The notes: generated by a model not told the origin, from the sequence alone. A stretch of 64,000 nucleotides of DNA from Bin87 sp965261195 (GCA_965261195.1 OZ253455.1:1116001-1180000), one strand, 5' to 3'. Shown: positions 8,148 through 16,919, counted from the first letter of the stretch. Translations and numbers: made by a program.

Positions 8148-9227
8148 TTAGGCGGTTACCGCTTCCAGGCGGAGAGCCTGGTCGTTGGCGATCAGCTGTT
8201 CGATGAGATGGCCGAGGCCCCCGTCCATAACGCGCTGTATACCGTGGACGGAACTTCCGATGCGGTGGTCGGTAATACGATCCTGCGGGTAGTTGTAGGT
8301 GCGCATTTTTTCGCTGCGGTCGCCGCTGCCAATCTGGGCCTTGCGGCTGGTGGAGAGCGCCACTTGCTGGCGGTTCTGTTCCGCGGCGAAAAGTCGGCTC
8401 CGCAAGATTGTCATTGCCTTGGATTTGTTCTTGTATTGGGAACGCTCATCCTGACAGACCACCACCAGGCCAGAGGGTTCATGCACGATCCGAACGGCGG
8501 TGGCGACTTTGTTGACGTTTTGACCGCCGTGGCCTCCGGCGTGATAGATGTCAATACGCAGGTCGTCGTCTTTGATGTCAACTTCAACTTCATCTGCCTG
8601 CGGAAGCACGGAGACGGTTACCGTTGAAGTGTGGATGCGACCCTGGGTTTCCGTTTCGGGTACCCGTTGGACCCGGTGGACACCGGCCTCGAACTTGAGC
8701 TGGCTATAAGCCTTTTGGCCGTCTACCGAGAAGGCAATTCGGTTGAAGCCACCGAGGTCGGACGGGTTGGAGTCCAGAATCTCCACGGCCCAGCCCTGCA
8801 CCTGAGCGTAGCGCTGGTACATACGATACAGGTCGCCGGCGAAAAGGGATGCTTCCTGGCCACCGGCTGCCGAGTGAATCTCCACAATGACGTCGCGGTC
8901 ATCGTTGGGGTCGCGGGGCAGCAGCGCCAGCTTGAGCTGCTCCGATAAGGCAGCCATCTTGCTTTCGACTTCGGCCAGTTCAGACTGCGCCATTACCAGA
9001 AAATCAGCGTCGCCGTCTTCATGCACCAGCACGCGCAGGTCGGATTGTTCGTCACCCAGCTTGCGGTGTTGGGCGTCAATCCCAACAAATTCCTCCATGG
9101 AGGAGCGTTCCCGGTTGAGCTCCTGCAGCCGGGAGTAGTCAGCCGCAACTTCCGGTTGCGCCATCAACGACTCTATCTCCTGATAGCGCTGAACGATAGG
9201 CTGCAGTTTGTCGAAAATATCCGGCAT
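8148..9227 (-). CDS. prfA: Peptide chain release factor 1
   Basis: The protein has 359 residues, full length for RF1. It shows the GGQ loop (GGHGGQNVNKV) that triggers peptidyl-tRNA hydrolysis, and a PxT codon-recognition tripeptide (RVPETETQGR) characteristic of RF1 (UAA/UAG) rather than the SPF of RF2. The C-terminal DHR region (RITDHRIG) is also present. It is followed by prmC. UGA termination in this organism would need RF2, which is not in the window; many genes here end in TGA, so UGA remains a normal stop codon. Confidence 0.96.
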   Translation of the reverse strand: MPDIFDKLQPIVQRYQEIESLMAQPEVAADYSRLQELNRERSSMEEFVGIDAQHRKLGDEQSDLRVLVHEDGDADFLVMAQSELAEVESKMAALSEQLKLALLPRDPNDDRDVIVEIHSAAGGQEASLFAGDLYRMYQRYAQVQGWAVEILDSNPSDLGGFNRIAFSVDGQKAYSQLKFEAGVHRVQRVPETETQGRIHTSTVTVSVLPQADEVEVDIKDDDLRIDIYHAGGHGGQNVNKVATAVRIVHEPSGLVVVCQDERSQYKNKSKAMTILRSRLFAAEQNRQQVALSTSRKAQIGSGDRSEKMRTYNYPQDRITDHRIGSSVHGIQRVMDGGLGHLIEQLIANDQALRLEAVTA

Positions 9228-9328
9228 TGGCTCCGCATATCCCTGAGAGGTTTATTAGATTCAGTATACCGTAGTGAGTTCAACCTCAGCAAGGAAACTA
9301 CAGCGCGCACACGTACCCACTTTAATCT

Positions 9329-9357
9329 GTCATTGCGAGTGCAGCGTGGCAATCTCG
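9329..9357. repeat. Single arm of the CATTGCGAG dispersed repeat
   Basis: GTCATTGCGAGTGCAGCGTG followed by GCAATCTCG is the same 29-bp arm found at 7144-7172, 24716-24744 and 37295-37323, here in the opposite orientation. Sequence to its left (ACGTACCCACTTTAAT) also matches, inverted, the flank of the 24.7-kb copy. It lies between menG and prfA and is probably a decayed copy. Confidence 0.7.
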
Positions 9358-9377
9358 CCGGCAAGATAGCAGCGGCG

Positions 9378-10097
9378 TTACGGTTTCACACCGTAGTGGA
9401 GGGCCACGCCGCCCATTCCGAGCCGGCAATAGCCCACGTCGGTCAAGCCGGCCGCGCGATATACGTCGGCCAACCCGTCTGCCGTCAGAAAGTAATCCAC
9501 GCTGTTGGGCAGGTAGGTGTAGGCAGAGCGGTCGCCGGCCACCACTTGCCCGAGCAAGGGCACCAGGTGGTGGAAATAAATGCGACCGAGAGCCGCCCGC
9601 AAGCCGGGTGGCATCGGCGTCAGTTCCAGGGTGGTAACACGCCCCCCCGGGGTTACCACCCTGGCCATCTCTGCGATGGCCGCCGGCACATCGGCCATGT
9701 TGCGCAGGCTGAAACCGGCGGTGGCGCAACAGAACGTACTATCGGCGAACGGCAGCCGCAGCGCGTCGCCCACCGCAAACTCGGCCGCCGGGCCGGCGCC
9801 GCTGATTGAGGCTCGTTTACCCCGCGCGATGGTCAGCATTTCGGGCAGCAGGTCAACCCCGACCACCGGCGATACTCCGGGTATCTGGGCCAGTGCGAAT
9901 GCCAGGTCGCCGGTACCGGTCGCAATATCCAGTGCGCTGCCGCGCAGCCCGACCGCGGTGAAACGGGCGGTGGCGCGCTTCCAGCGGTGGTGCATACCGC
10001 CGGTCATCAGCGAGTTCATCAGATCGTACCGTGGCGAAATGCGTGCGAACATTTCCGCCACGTAGCGACGCTTCTCATCGCCGCGCAGTTGGGCCAT
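9378..10097 (-). CDS. menG: Demethylmenaquinone C-methyltransferase (UbiE/MenG family)
   Basis: The protein has 239 residues, normal for UbiE/MenG. Signatures are YDLMNSLMTGGMHHRWK, SAM motif LDIATGTGDLA, FSLRNMADV and DRSAYTYLPNSVDYF. The enzyme adds the ring methyl in the last step of menaquinone synthesis. It ends a minus-strand operon: the preceding gene's stop is 4 bases from this start. Next to UbiA/UbiX/UbiD-like genes and with mqnA elsewhere in the window, the quinone is most likely menaquinone. Confidence 0.9.
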   Translation of the reverse strand: MAQLRGDEKRRYVAEMFARISPRYDLMNSLMTGGMHHRWKRATARFTAVGLRGSALDIATGTGDLAFALAQIPGVSPVVGVDLLPEMLTIARGKRASISGAGPAAEFAVGDALRLPFADSTFCCATAGFSLRNMADVPAAIAEMARVVTPGGRVTTLELTPMPPGLRAALGRIYFHHLVPLLGQVVAGDRSAYTYLPNSVDYFLTADGLADVYRAAGLTDVGYCRLGMGGVALHYGVKP

Positions 10098-10101
10098 TGG
10101 T

Positions 10102-10653
10102 CTAGCCAGACTCGGCGGGCATATTGTCTGTTGGCATATTGGTGGCGGCCCGGTAATGCAATTGCACCAACCCGCTGTCGAACTCGGTTACGCCCACCAG
10201 TTGCAAGCGCGTGGGTGTCGACCCTGATGCGAAAAGCGGAATCCCGCTGCCCAGCACTATTGGATGTATGGAAAGGACGTACTCATCAATCAAGCCGGCC
10301 GCCCGAAACTGCTCGGCCAGGTTGGCTCCGCCGAACAACCAGATGGTACCCGAATGCCGGGCCGTCAACGTATCCGAGAAGCTTGCGGCATCAGCCCGCA
10401 CCGCCGTCACGCCCGGAGGCGGTGCATCCAGCGTGGAATTGGTGAAGACGTAGGTGGTTTTCTCCGCAAAAGGCCACTCGCCGAAACTCAGCGCCTTATC
10501 GTAGGCGCGCCGCCCCATTACTATCGCTTCCACCGTCTCATAGAATGCAGCGTAGCCATAATCGGCGTCCTGGAAACACCAATCCACACCGCCGTCGGCT
10601 TCGGCGATATAGCCGTCCGAGCTGGTGGCAACGAAATACGTTATCAATCCCAT
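10102..10653 (-). CDS. Dihydrofolate reductase-like (RibD C-terminal) family protein
   Basis: The protein has 183 residues from ATG 10653, which follows AAGAGGA. Family motifs are FVATSSDGYIAE, IVMGRRAYD, TYVFTNS, IWLFGGANLAEQFRAAGLIDEY and PIVLGSGIPLF. This NADPH-binding family includes RibD-C reductases and many uncharacterised oxidoreductases. It is not classical folate DHFR. It sits between ubiX-like and menG genes with gaps of 10 and 4 bases, so it is co-expressed with menaquinone genes, though no role in that pathway is known to me. Confidence 0.8.
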   Translation of the reverse strand: MGLITYFVATSSDGYIAEADGGVDWCFQDADYGYAAFYETVEAIVMGRRAYDKALSFGEWPFAEKTTYVFTNSTLDAPPPGVTAVRADAASFSDTLTARHSGTIWLFGGANLAEQFRAAGLIDEYVLSIHPIVLGSGIPLFASGSTPTRLQLVGVTEFDSGLVQLHYRAATNMPTDNMPAESG

Positions 10654-10663
10654 GAAATCCTCT

Positions 10664-11278
10664 TTACCGCTCCCGGTCCTGATACTGCAAGTCGTCGGGC
10701 AGGGCATCAGTTAAACCGAGTGCAACCAGGGCGCGCTGCACCACGAAACGAACTACACCGTCGATGTCCAGCGGCTTCAGGTAGAAAGGAGGTTCCGGTG
10801 GCAATATGACCGCGCCCATTCTGGACAACGTCAGCATATTTTCCAGGTGAATGGCGTGCAGCGGCGTTTCCCGTGGAATCAGCACCAACCGGCGACGTTC
10901 CTTCAGTGTTACGTCGGCGGCCCGCAGCAGCAGGTTGGGCGTCAGCCCGTGGGCGATGGATGCCACCGAGTTCATGCTGGCCGGAGCGATTACCATGCCG
11001 GCAGTTGGCGTGGTGCCGCTGGCAATCGAGGCGAACAGGTCGCTGATGGCGTATTGCCGGAACCGGGGATGTTCCAGCCACCGCGCCACCGCCTGGTTGT
11101 AGGGCTCGTCCAGCTCTTCCTGCCACACCATGCGGGCCGCATTGGACGCGATGGCGATGACGGGATGTTGCCGGTTCAGCAGCGCATCAACCAGGTTGCG
11201 GGCGATGACGGCGCCGCTGGCTCCGGTGATGCCGACGACTACGGGATGGGCCGGTGGTGATGAAGTCCGGTCGAGCAT
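10664..11278 (-). CDS. ubiX: Flavin prenyltransferase UbiX-like (MqnM/UbiX type)
   Basis: The protein has 204 residues. It has the flavoprotein core VVVGITGASGAVIARNL, the SMNSVASIAHG region, LIPRETPLHAIHLENML and GAVILPPEPPFYLKPL, all standard UbiX positions. UbiX makes the prenylated FMN that UbiD-type decarboxylases need, and a ubiD-like gene lies upstream in the same cluster. Its start overlaps the last base of the ubiA-like gene, which indicates translational coupling. Confidence 0.92.
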   Translation of the reverse strand: MLDRTSSPPAHPVVVGITGASGAVIARNLVDALLNRQHPVIAIASNAARMVWQEELDEPYNQAVARWLEHPRFRQYAISDLFASIASGTTPTAGMVIAPASMNSVASIAHGLTPNLLLRAADVTLKERRRLVLIPRETPLHAIHLENMLTLSRMGAVILPPEPPFYLKPLDIDGVVRFVVQRALVALGLTDALPDDLQYQDRER

Positions 11279-12222
11279 TACCAGGGAAAGAATCCGTAGA
11301 AGGGCAGGGCAACGGCGAGGATGGTGAAGAGGAGCAGTTGGGTGGAGATGTATTTGTTGAAAGCAAAGGCAGCGCCGATTCTGGCGGGTTCAGCGGTTCG
11401 CACCATGTTGTTTTCGTACACCAGCAACACGACGGCGACGGCCCACCCGATGAAGTAGAACACAGTGAGGTTCATCCAGATTCCGAGCAACAACAGCGCC
11501 ATCGCCGCCAGGCTGTGGAGGACGCGGGTGGCGCGGATGGCGTTGCGAACGCCGAATCGGGAGGCAACCGAGTGGATACGGTTAGCGCGGTCAAAGTCGT
11601 AATCCATCGTGCCGTACATAGTTTCAAATCCGCCAGCCCACATCGCGACGGCGAAAGTCAGCAGCACGGGCTGCCAGTCCAGCCGGCCGGTTACGCCAAT
11701 CCAGGCGGCGGAGGGCGCGATGGCCAGCGCGAGGCCGAGCATCAGGCTGCACAGCCAGGTGTAATACTTGGCGAAGGAGTACAGAATGACGTAGGCGGCC
11801 GCGACCGGGGCCAGAATCAGGGCCAGAGTGTTCAGTTGCCAGGCGGCGGTGAAGAAAATGGCGGCGCCAATGGTGGCCATACCGGCTACTTCCAGCGGTT
11901 TGAGCAGGCCGGAAGGGATGTGGCGGGCGGCGGTGCGTGGATTGCGGGAGTCCTCTCTGGCATTGATGATGCGGTTGGCCGACATACCCAGGGTACGCAC
12001 ACCCAGGAAAGCCAGCGTAATCCAGATGAATATAGGCCAACCGGGCCACGGAACGCCGTCGGAGTAGTGCGATGCCAGCACCATGCCGATGTAGCCGAAG
12101 GGCATCGCAAACAGCGATTCCGACACATTGATGGCGTTGAAGTAATGGGATAATTTGCCCACAATAGCGCGGACCGGGCCCAGGTTGGCAGTAGCGTTCT
12201 GCATCGCATCGTATGGTAGCAT
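11278..12222 (-). CDS. UbiA-family polyprenyltransferase (menaquinone pathway, MqnP-like)
   Basis: The start is ATG 12222, 8 bases after GGAGG. A longer frame to 12297 runs into a foldback repeat and is unlikely. The protein has 314 residues and about eight membrane helices. The two Asp-rich prenyl-diphosphate/Mg sites are NRIINAREDSRNPRT and DYDFDRANRIHS. In the futalosine pathway a UbiA homologue (MqnP) prenylates 1,4-dihydroxy-6-naphthoate. The neighbours here support that, although the family alone would also fit 4-hydroxybenzoate. Confidence 0.87.
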   Translation of the reverse strand: MLPYDAMQNATANLGPVRAIVGKLSHYFNAINVSESLFAMPFGYIGMVLASHYSDGVPWPGWPIFIWITLAFLGVRTLGMSANRIINAREDSRNPRTAARHIPSGLLKPLEVAGMATIGAAIFFTAAWQLNTLALILAPVAAAYVILYSFAKYYTWLCSLMLGLALAIAPSAAWIGVTGRLDWQPVLLTFAVAMWAGGFETMYGTMDYDFDRANRIHSVASRFGVRNAIRATRVLHSLAAMALLLLGIWMNLTVFYFIGWAVAVVLLVYENNMVRTAEPARIGAAFAFNKYISTQLLLFTILAVALPFYGFFPW

Positions 12223-12295
12223 ATCGGCAGCCTCCAAAAGACGCCGACGGAAACCCGTTGCAGGGCAATCGCATATGGACCAATCAACCATAGTC

Positions 12296-12391
12296 ATTCC
12301 CGCGAAAGCGGGAATCCAGTGACCGAAGTCAGCAGTTTCCTTGCGAAAGTCTGGCGCATTACGCGCTCTGGACTCCCGCTTTCGCGGGAGT
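12296..12391. repeat. Foldback repeat with CCCGCGAAAGCGGG arms
   Basis: The left arm ATTCCCGCGAAAGCGGGAAT plus CCAG (12296-12319) is matched inverted by the right arm CTGGACTCCCGCTTTCGCGG plus GAGT (12368-12391). Each arm is itself a hairpin. A single related arm occurs at 49834-49857. The element separates the ubiA-like gene from hicA and probably arrived with, or marks, the break in the quinone operon. Confidence 0.75.
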
Positions 12392-12445
12392 GTCGAGGTT
12401 GGAATTTCATATGCGATAGCCCTGAAACTCGTTGCGAGCCGACTT

Positions 12446-12646
12446 GTGCCTAAAGTAAGGGATACTATACGGCTAGTCGAAAACGACGGCTGGCGGTTTG
12501 AGCGTATGAGCGGGAGCCACCGTCAGTTCAAGCATCCCGTCAAGCCCGGAACGGTAACCATCGCTGGCCATCCGGGTGAGGACGTACCCAAAGGTACTTG
12601 GGGAAACATATTGAGACAGGCCGGACTGCGGGGGAGAAACCGATGA
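12446..12646 (+). CDS. hicA: HicA-family mRNA interferase toxin
   Basis: The start is taken as GTG 12446, giving 66 residues, close to the usual 60-80. The pattern KVRDTIRLVENDGWRFERMSG, then SHRQFKHP, VTIAGHPGEDVPKGT and ILRQAGL is the HicA dsRBD-like fold with the catalytic His in the G-S-H-x-x-F/Y motif. A longer frame from 12341 would begin inside the foldback repeat. It overlaps hicB by ATGA, as is normal for this pair. HicA cleaves mRNA when not bound by HicB. Confidence 0.88.
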   Translation: MPKVRDTIRLVENDGWRFERMSGSHRQFKHPVKPGTVTIAGHPGEDVPKGTWGNILRQAGLRGRNR

Positions 12647-12987
12647 AACTGACCTATGCGGTCGTCTTTGAACGAACGCCCAACAATTACGCCGCCTATG
12701 CCCCTGACGTGCCCGGTTGCATCGCCACTGGCAAAACCTGGGACGATATCCAGACAATGATCAAAGAAGCCATTGAATTCCACATCGAGGGACTACAGCT
12801 GGACGGCGACCCAATACCGCCGCCGCAAATGTCGGTAGCTGAAGCGCTGGCCTACCATCACTCCATTCCCGCCGATTACGGCGGATACTTTCCCGTACCG
12901 GACGACCTGGACGTGAACAAGGAGCCGGCCGCAGTCCTGGAGGTTGAGGTCGAGGTCAACCTGGAGCCGGCGGCAACGGCAGATTGA
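12643..12987 (+). CDS. hicB: HicB-family antitoxin
   Basis: The protein has 114 residues from ATG 12643 (ATGA overlap with hicA). The HicB partial RNase H-like fold is clear: YAVVFERTPNNYAAYAPDVPGC, then TWDDIQTMIKEAIEFHIEGL. The C-terminal half carries an acidic repetitive tail (EVEVEVNLEP) rather than an obvious DNA-binding domain. The pair is convergent with the ubiD-like gene, whose stop lies 20 bases away, and divergent from ubiA. Confidence 0.9.
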   Translation: MKLTYAVVFERTPNNYAAYAPDVPGCIATGKTWDDIQTMIKEAIEFHIEGLQLDGDPIPPPQMSVAEALAYHHSIPADYGGYFPVPDDLDVNKEPAAVLEVEVEVNLEPAATAD

Positions 12988-13007
12988 TACGCCGGATGTG
13001 CCGGATT

Positions 13008-14492
13008 TCAGGAGTCGGGCGACGGAATAATGTCGTCCAGACCCAGCTCTGACCAACGCCGGGACACTTGCTGGCGAATGGCCGGGCTCATTTCGATGTC
13101 CGGCGGCCACCCCCGCCGGTAGCCCTCCTCAGGCCCCTTGCGCGTGGCGTCGATGCCCAGCTTGCTGCCGAACCGGGGGGTTGGCGACGCCACGTCCAGG
13201 TCGTCGATTGGCCCTTCCACCACCACCAGGTCGGTGCCGGGATTGATGTTATTGCCCACTCGCCAGGCCACCTCGGAGGCGTTCTGCACATCCACGAAAT
13301 CGTCAACCACCACAATTACTTTGGTCAGACTCAACAGGCCCAGACCCCAAAGGCCGTAAATCACCTTGCGGGCCTGCCCCGGGTATTCTTTCTTCATCGA
13401 CACCAGGACCAGGTTGTGGAAGATTCCCTCGGCTGGCATATTGATGTCCACCACTTCGGGCAGGATCAGCCGAATCAGCGGCAGGAACACCCGTTCGGTC
13501 ACTTTGCCCATCCAGTAATCCTCGGTCGGCGGACGGCCCACGAAGGTGGTTGGATAGATAGGATTGCGCCGTCGGGTGATGGTCGTAACGTGGAATACCG
13601 GATACGGTTCAGCCAGCGAATAGTAACCGGTGTGGTCGCCAAACGGGCCTTCAGTGCGTTCCTCGCCGGGAGTTACGTAACCTTCCAGGACGATTTCGGC
13701 GTGGGCGGGAACCATCAGGTCGACGGTCTTTGCCGGCGTCAGTTCAACGCCGCGGTCGCGCACGAAACCGGCCAGCACCATCTCGTCGATGTCGGGAGGC
13801 AACGGAGCCGATCCGGTCCAGATGGACGCCGGGTCGCCGCCCAACGCCACAGCCACCTCCAATCTGTCATCCGCGCGTTCGGCGCTGGAGCGGTAGTGTC
13901 TGGCCCCCACCTTGTGGGTCTGCCAGTGCATACCCGTAGTGCAGCGGTCGTACACCTGCATCCGATAAATGCCGTAGTTCTGGGTGCCCGTTTCGGGGTC
14001 TTTGGTAATCACCAGCGGCAGGGTTATGTAGGGCCCGGCATCCTCCGGCCAGCACTTGATGATGGGCAAGTCATACAGGTTCACCTCATCCCCGGTGAGC
14101 ACTACCTCCTGACACGGAGCGTTGTTAACGGTACGGGGTTGATATGAGCCAACGTGTACCAGACGCCCCAGCGTTCGCAACTTATTGACGATCCCGGATG
14201 GAGGGCCGCCTTGCACCAGTTCGATCATGGATTCCAGACGGGCGGCCAGCTCATCGGCGCTGTCGACATCGAGAGCCCAGTTCATTCGACGGTTGGAGCA
14301 GAACAGGTTGATCAGAACCGGTATGTCGTGCCCAACCACGTTCTCGAAGAGCAGGGCCGGGCCATCCGCCCGCAACATCCGGTGCGCGATCTCGGTAATC
14401 TCCAGCTCAGGGTCAACCGGAGCGGAAATACGGCGCAAGTCGCCTTTGCTTTCGAGAAAGGCAACGAATTCGCGCAGGTCTTGGTACGGCAT
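13008..14492 (-). CDS. UbiD-family decarboxylase (menaquinone pathway, MqnL-like)
   Basis: The protein has 494 residues, full length. Conserved UbiD positions include the N-terminal YQDLREFVAFLESKGDL, NYGIYRMQVYDRCTTGMHWQ, the active-site segment TEGPFGDHTGYYS, PTTFVGRPPTEDYWMG and VVVDDFVDVQNASEVAW. UbiD enzymes use prenylated FMN from UbiX, whose gene is in the same cluster. With mqnA also in the window the likely substrate is the carboxylated 1,4-dihydroxy-6-naphthoate intermediate, but a 4-hydroxybenzoate-type substrate cannot be excluded from sequence. Confidence 0.88.
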   Translation of the reverse strand: MPYQDLREFVAFLESKGDLRRISAPVDPELEITEIAHRMLRADGPALLFENVVGHDIPVLINLFCSNRRMNWALDVDSADELAARLESMIELVQGGPPSGIVNKLRTLGRLVHVGSYQPRTVNNAPCQEVVLTGDEVNLYDLPIIKCWPEDAGPYITLPLVITKDPETGTQNYGIYRMQVYDRCTTGMHWQTHKVGARHYRSSAERADDRLEVAVALGGDPASIWTGSAPLPPDIDEMVLAGFVRDRGVELTPAKTVDLMVPAHAEIVLEGYVTPGEERTEGPFGDHTGYYSLAEPYPVFHVTTITRRRNPIYPTTFVGRPPTEDYWMGKVTERVFLPLIRLILPEVVDINMPAEGIFHNLVLVSMKKEYPGQARKVIYGLWGLGLLSLTKVIVVVDDFVDVQNASEVAWRVGNNINPGTDLVVVEGPIDDLDVASPTPRFGSKLGIDATRKGPEEGYRRGWPPDIEMSPAIRQQVSRRWSELGLDDIIPSPDS

Positions 14493-14740
14493 TAAGGTTA
14501 CGCAGACCGGGTCAAATTACGCAGGGAAATCTGCTGCGGGGCAGAATGTATCCATATTGTATCAGCGTGGGAACCCGAGCGCGGGCCAGCGCAGCGTGCC
14601 AGTGGGGCCATAAAATAACCCGCCGCTGACCGCGACGGGAATATACCGGCTCCCCAGCCTGGCTTACGGAGCCGAGCGTTCCGGCCGGCAGACACAAACC
14701 GCCCGGTCCGGAACGAAGTGGATTTGCAATGTGCTGCGGT

Positions 14741-15058
14741 TCAGGAGTTCCGCATTTGCGAGAAACAGTCGCTACAGTACACGGGACGGTCGCCACGCGG
14801 CCGGAACGGCACCGTGGCATCGGCGCCACAGTTGCTGCAAACGATTGAGAAGGTTTCGCGAGGCGCACCGTAGCCGCCGCCACCACCACCGCCACCACCG
14901 TCCCGAGGCTGCTGTCCACGCCGGGCATTCCGGCAAGAGGAGCAGCGCTTGGGGTAGTTGGTGAAGCCGCGAGAAGAGTAGAACTCCTGCTCGCCTACGG
15001 TAAACGGAAACTCGGCGCCGCAGTCGCTGCACACCAAGGTAATATCTGAAAGAGCCAC
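14741..15058 (-). CDS. Zinc-ribbon protein with two CxxC...CxxC modules
   Basis: The start is GTG 15058, 7 bases after GGAGG (the frame also extends to an ATG at 15076 that would overlap the ribosome site). The protein has about 105 residues. Module 1 is CSDCGAEFPFTVGEQEFY ... CSSCR, and module 2 is CSNCGADATVPF ... CSDCF, joined by a Gly-rich linker. Module 1 matches the probable zinc-ribbon family common in Chloroflexota and Cyanobacteria. Function is unknown; RNA or protein binding is possible. The 14493-14740 gap shows nothing convincing. Confidence 0.75.
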   Translation of the reverse strand: MALSDITLVCSDCGAEFPFTVGEQEFYSSRGFTNYPKRCSSCRNARRGQQPRDGGGGGGGGGYGAPRETFSIVCSNCGADATVPFRPRGDRPVYCSDCFSQMRNS

Positions 15059-15467
15059 GATTTTTCCTCCGGTCAAATGGGTTTGACACTGTACTCGATT
15101 GGTTTGATTCGTCGGGCTCAGCGATTCCCTACTCGGAGGAAGGCGGACCGGCGCAACCTAATACGGCCTACACTATACTTGTTCCTATGGACACAATGCA
15201 ACGATTTGAGCGTCAGGCTGAAACAAACCGGATTTCTCGCCTGGTTCGTACCCGCCGAACCCCACCCCAACATACCGAATTGCGCGCATCGCGACGATTT
15301 GTGTTGCCCAATCTGAAACCGCCAATCTGAAACCGCCAATTGATTTCCGCTCCAACGTACCGTGTTCAAGTCGCCCAACCGACGGGGAGCACGCCCTCCC
15401 TACGAATAACCCGAATAACCCGACGAATAACCCGGCTGCAATGAAAGCCCGGCCCGCCTGGCGAATG
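15059..15467. other. Intergenic region with short direct repeats
   Basis: There is no gene here. It contains a doubled 14-base unit (GAAACCGCCAATCT at about 15316-15342) and a degenerate series of AATAACCCG units (about 15405-15433). It ends at the left terminus of the first IS66-type element. The part next to the element is probably the scar of the deletion that removed the 5' part of the TPP-enzyme gene. Confidence 0.4.
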
Positions 15468-16919
15468 GTAACTGTTCAGGGTTGAGGGGAAGTGAGCAGT
15501 TGTCGGCAGGCGGTGAGGGGGTTCAAGCCCTGGGCCCGCCAGGTGCCGAAGATTGACGCCAGCGTCATCTTGGTTGCAGTGCCCTGGTTTGAGCGCGTGC
15601 CACCACTGATCTTCCGGCTGACCACTACCGGGCGCAGGCTGCGCTCGGCGGCGTTGTTGTCCGGCGGCGTTTCCGGTTCAGCCACGAAGACGAAGAGTTC
15701 CTTGACGTGGCGTTCAATGCGTCGGCATAGTTTGGCTTGGGTTGCCGATGGGTCGTCGAGGAATGGCTGGCAGATGGCCAGCAGTCGTTGCTCCAGGGCC
15801 AGTTGGGCGGTGCGGCGTTGCCCGTCCTGGAGATGGGTAAAGGTTTTGGCTGGCACGTAGAGTTGGTGGACGGCGTCAGCCCACCGCGTCAGCCGGTCGT
15901 CATCAGGGTAGAGAGTACGCCGGTCGTGGATGTCCCGCAGCAGATGAGCCCAGCAGCGTTGTTTGGGACCGTCGTAGTGGTGGTAGGCGGCGTAGAAGTC
16001 GCTGACCAGCACGCCATCAAACTCCACGCCCAGGACTTCATCCACCACCGCCTTGCCCCGCCCCCGTCGCAGGAAGTACCGCTGGGTCGGAGTGCTGAAG
16101 GTCCACACGTAGCCGTTGTGCCCGTTCTCCCGCCAACCCGTTTCGTCGGCATGAACCACCGGACTGCCTCGGATCCGTTCCACGATATCTGCCATCACAA
16201 CGTGAGCCTGGCGAGCCACCCGCTTCGTGGCGTCAGCGATGGCGCCCGTGCTGAGGCGCAGCCCATGCACGGCGCCCAGATACCACTGGATGGTGCGGAA
16301 GGGCAGCCGGGCCTCTTCCCTAAGCCCAGCAATCAGGCTCATCACGTTGATCCCCAGACGCTGCCGCCCCAGCGCCACGCCGTCCAGTTGTGACGATGGT
16401 ACACAGCGGCGTCGGCAGCCCGGGCAGGTGCGGGCGATGTAAGCGTGCTCGGTAATCTGCACCGGAACTTGGGGCAAGTCAATGACTTCCCGAGTGCGCT
16501 GGGTCCAGCCGCCGGACAGCTGAGTTCCGCAGTCGGGGCACTGTTCCAACGCGTGCTCCACCCGCCGGGTCGGCGTCATGCGGGTGCGGGCAAAGCCGTG
16601 GGGACGGCGCTGGCGTGGCCCTTTGGGCTGAGCCGGTTTCCGGTCGGCTTTGGGCTGCAGACCGGGCATCCGACCCGAGCCGCTTGGCTTGGCCGGCCCC
16701 TCCAATTGGCCAATCCGCTTCTCCAATCGCTCGATGATCGCCTGTTGCCGGACGATGATGGCTTGCTGCCGGACAATGCTGGCAATCAGGGCATCCCGGT
16801 CGGCAGTCTTGAGGTCAATTTCCGTATCCATACCCACTATATGACACAACCACCACCGGCAGCGCAAGGCTCCCAGAACCCCTTTCGGCCAATCCACCTC
16901 ACCAACTCTGAACAGTTAC
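15468..16919 (-). mobile_element. IS66-family insertion sequence, copy A
   Basis: The element is bounded by inverted ends GTAACTGTTCAGGGTTG and, on the other side, CAACTCTGAACAGTTAC. The GTAA tips are typical of IS66. It is 1452 bp and carries a single transposase gene, like the ISBst12-type branch that lacks tnpA/tnpB. The eight bases outside each end (GGCGAATG and CTTCCCCG) do not match, so there is no target duplication. This suggests a deletion or rearrangement at this copy. Confidence 0.88.
15476..16831 (-). CDS. IS66-family transposase, copy A
   Basis: The start is taken at ATG 16831 (MDTEIDLKTADRD), giving 451 residues. An N-terminal leucine-zipper-like coiled coil contains VRQQAII twice in a row. 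The Cys-rich zinc finger (CPDCGTQL ... CPGCRRRC) precedes the DDE catalytic core (VHADETGW, VLVSDFYAAYHHYD, NNAAERSLRP) and the usual C-terminal region SKISGGTRS-like (VSRKISGGTRSNQG). It is intact. It differs from copy B by one extra heptad and scattered substitutions. Confidence 0.93.
   Translation of the reverse strand: MDTEIDLKTADRDALIASIVRQQAIIVRQQAIIERLEKRIGQLEGPAKPSGSGRMPGLQPKADRKPAQPKGPRQRRPHGFARTRMTPTRRVEHALEQCPDCGTQLSGGWTQRTREVIDLPQVPVQITEHAYIARTCPGCRRRCVPSSQLDGVALGRQRLGINVMSLIAGLREEARLPFRTIQWYLGAVHGLRLSTGAIADATKRVARQAHVVMADIVERIRGSPVVHADETGWRENGHNGYVWTFSTPTQRYFLRRGRGKAVVDEVLGVEFDGVLVSDFYAAYHHYDGPKQRCWAHLLRDIHDRRTLYPDDDRLTRWADAVHQLYVPAKTFTHLQDGQRRTAQLALEQRLLAICQPFLDDPSATQAKLCRRIERHVKELFVFVAEPETPPDNNAAERSLRPVVVSRKISGGTRSNQGTATKMTLASIFGTWRAQGLNPLTACRQLLTSPQP

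Noticed and set aside
11254..12153. A 299-codon plus-strand frame opposite the ubiA-like gene
   Set aside because: It is antisense to a membrane protein gene, rich in Gly/Gln/His as expected for a shadow frame, and has no recognisable domain.
13068..14147. A 359-codon plus-strand frame opposite the ubiD-like gene
   Set aside because: The same reasoning: antisense to a full-length UbiD gene, unusual composition and no motif.
15316..15433. Short direct repeats before IS copy A as a functional iteron array
   Set aside because: Only two or three irregular units are present, no replication gene is nearby and the region is likely a deletion scar.
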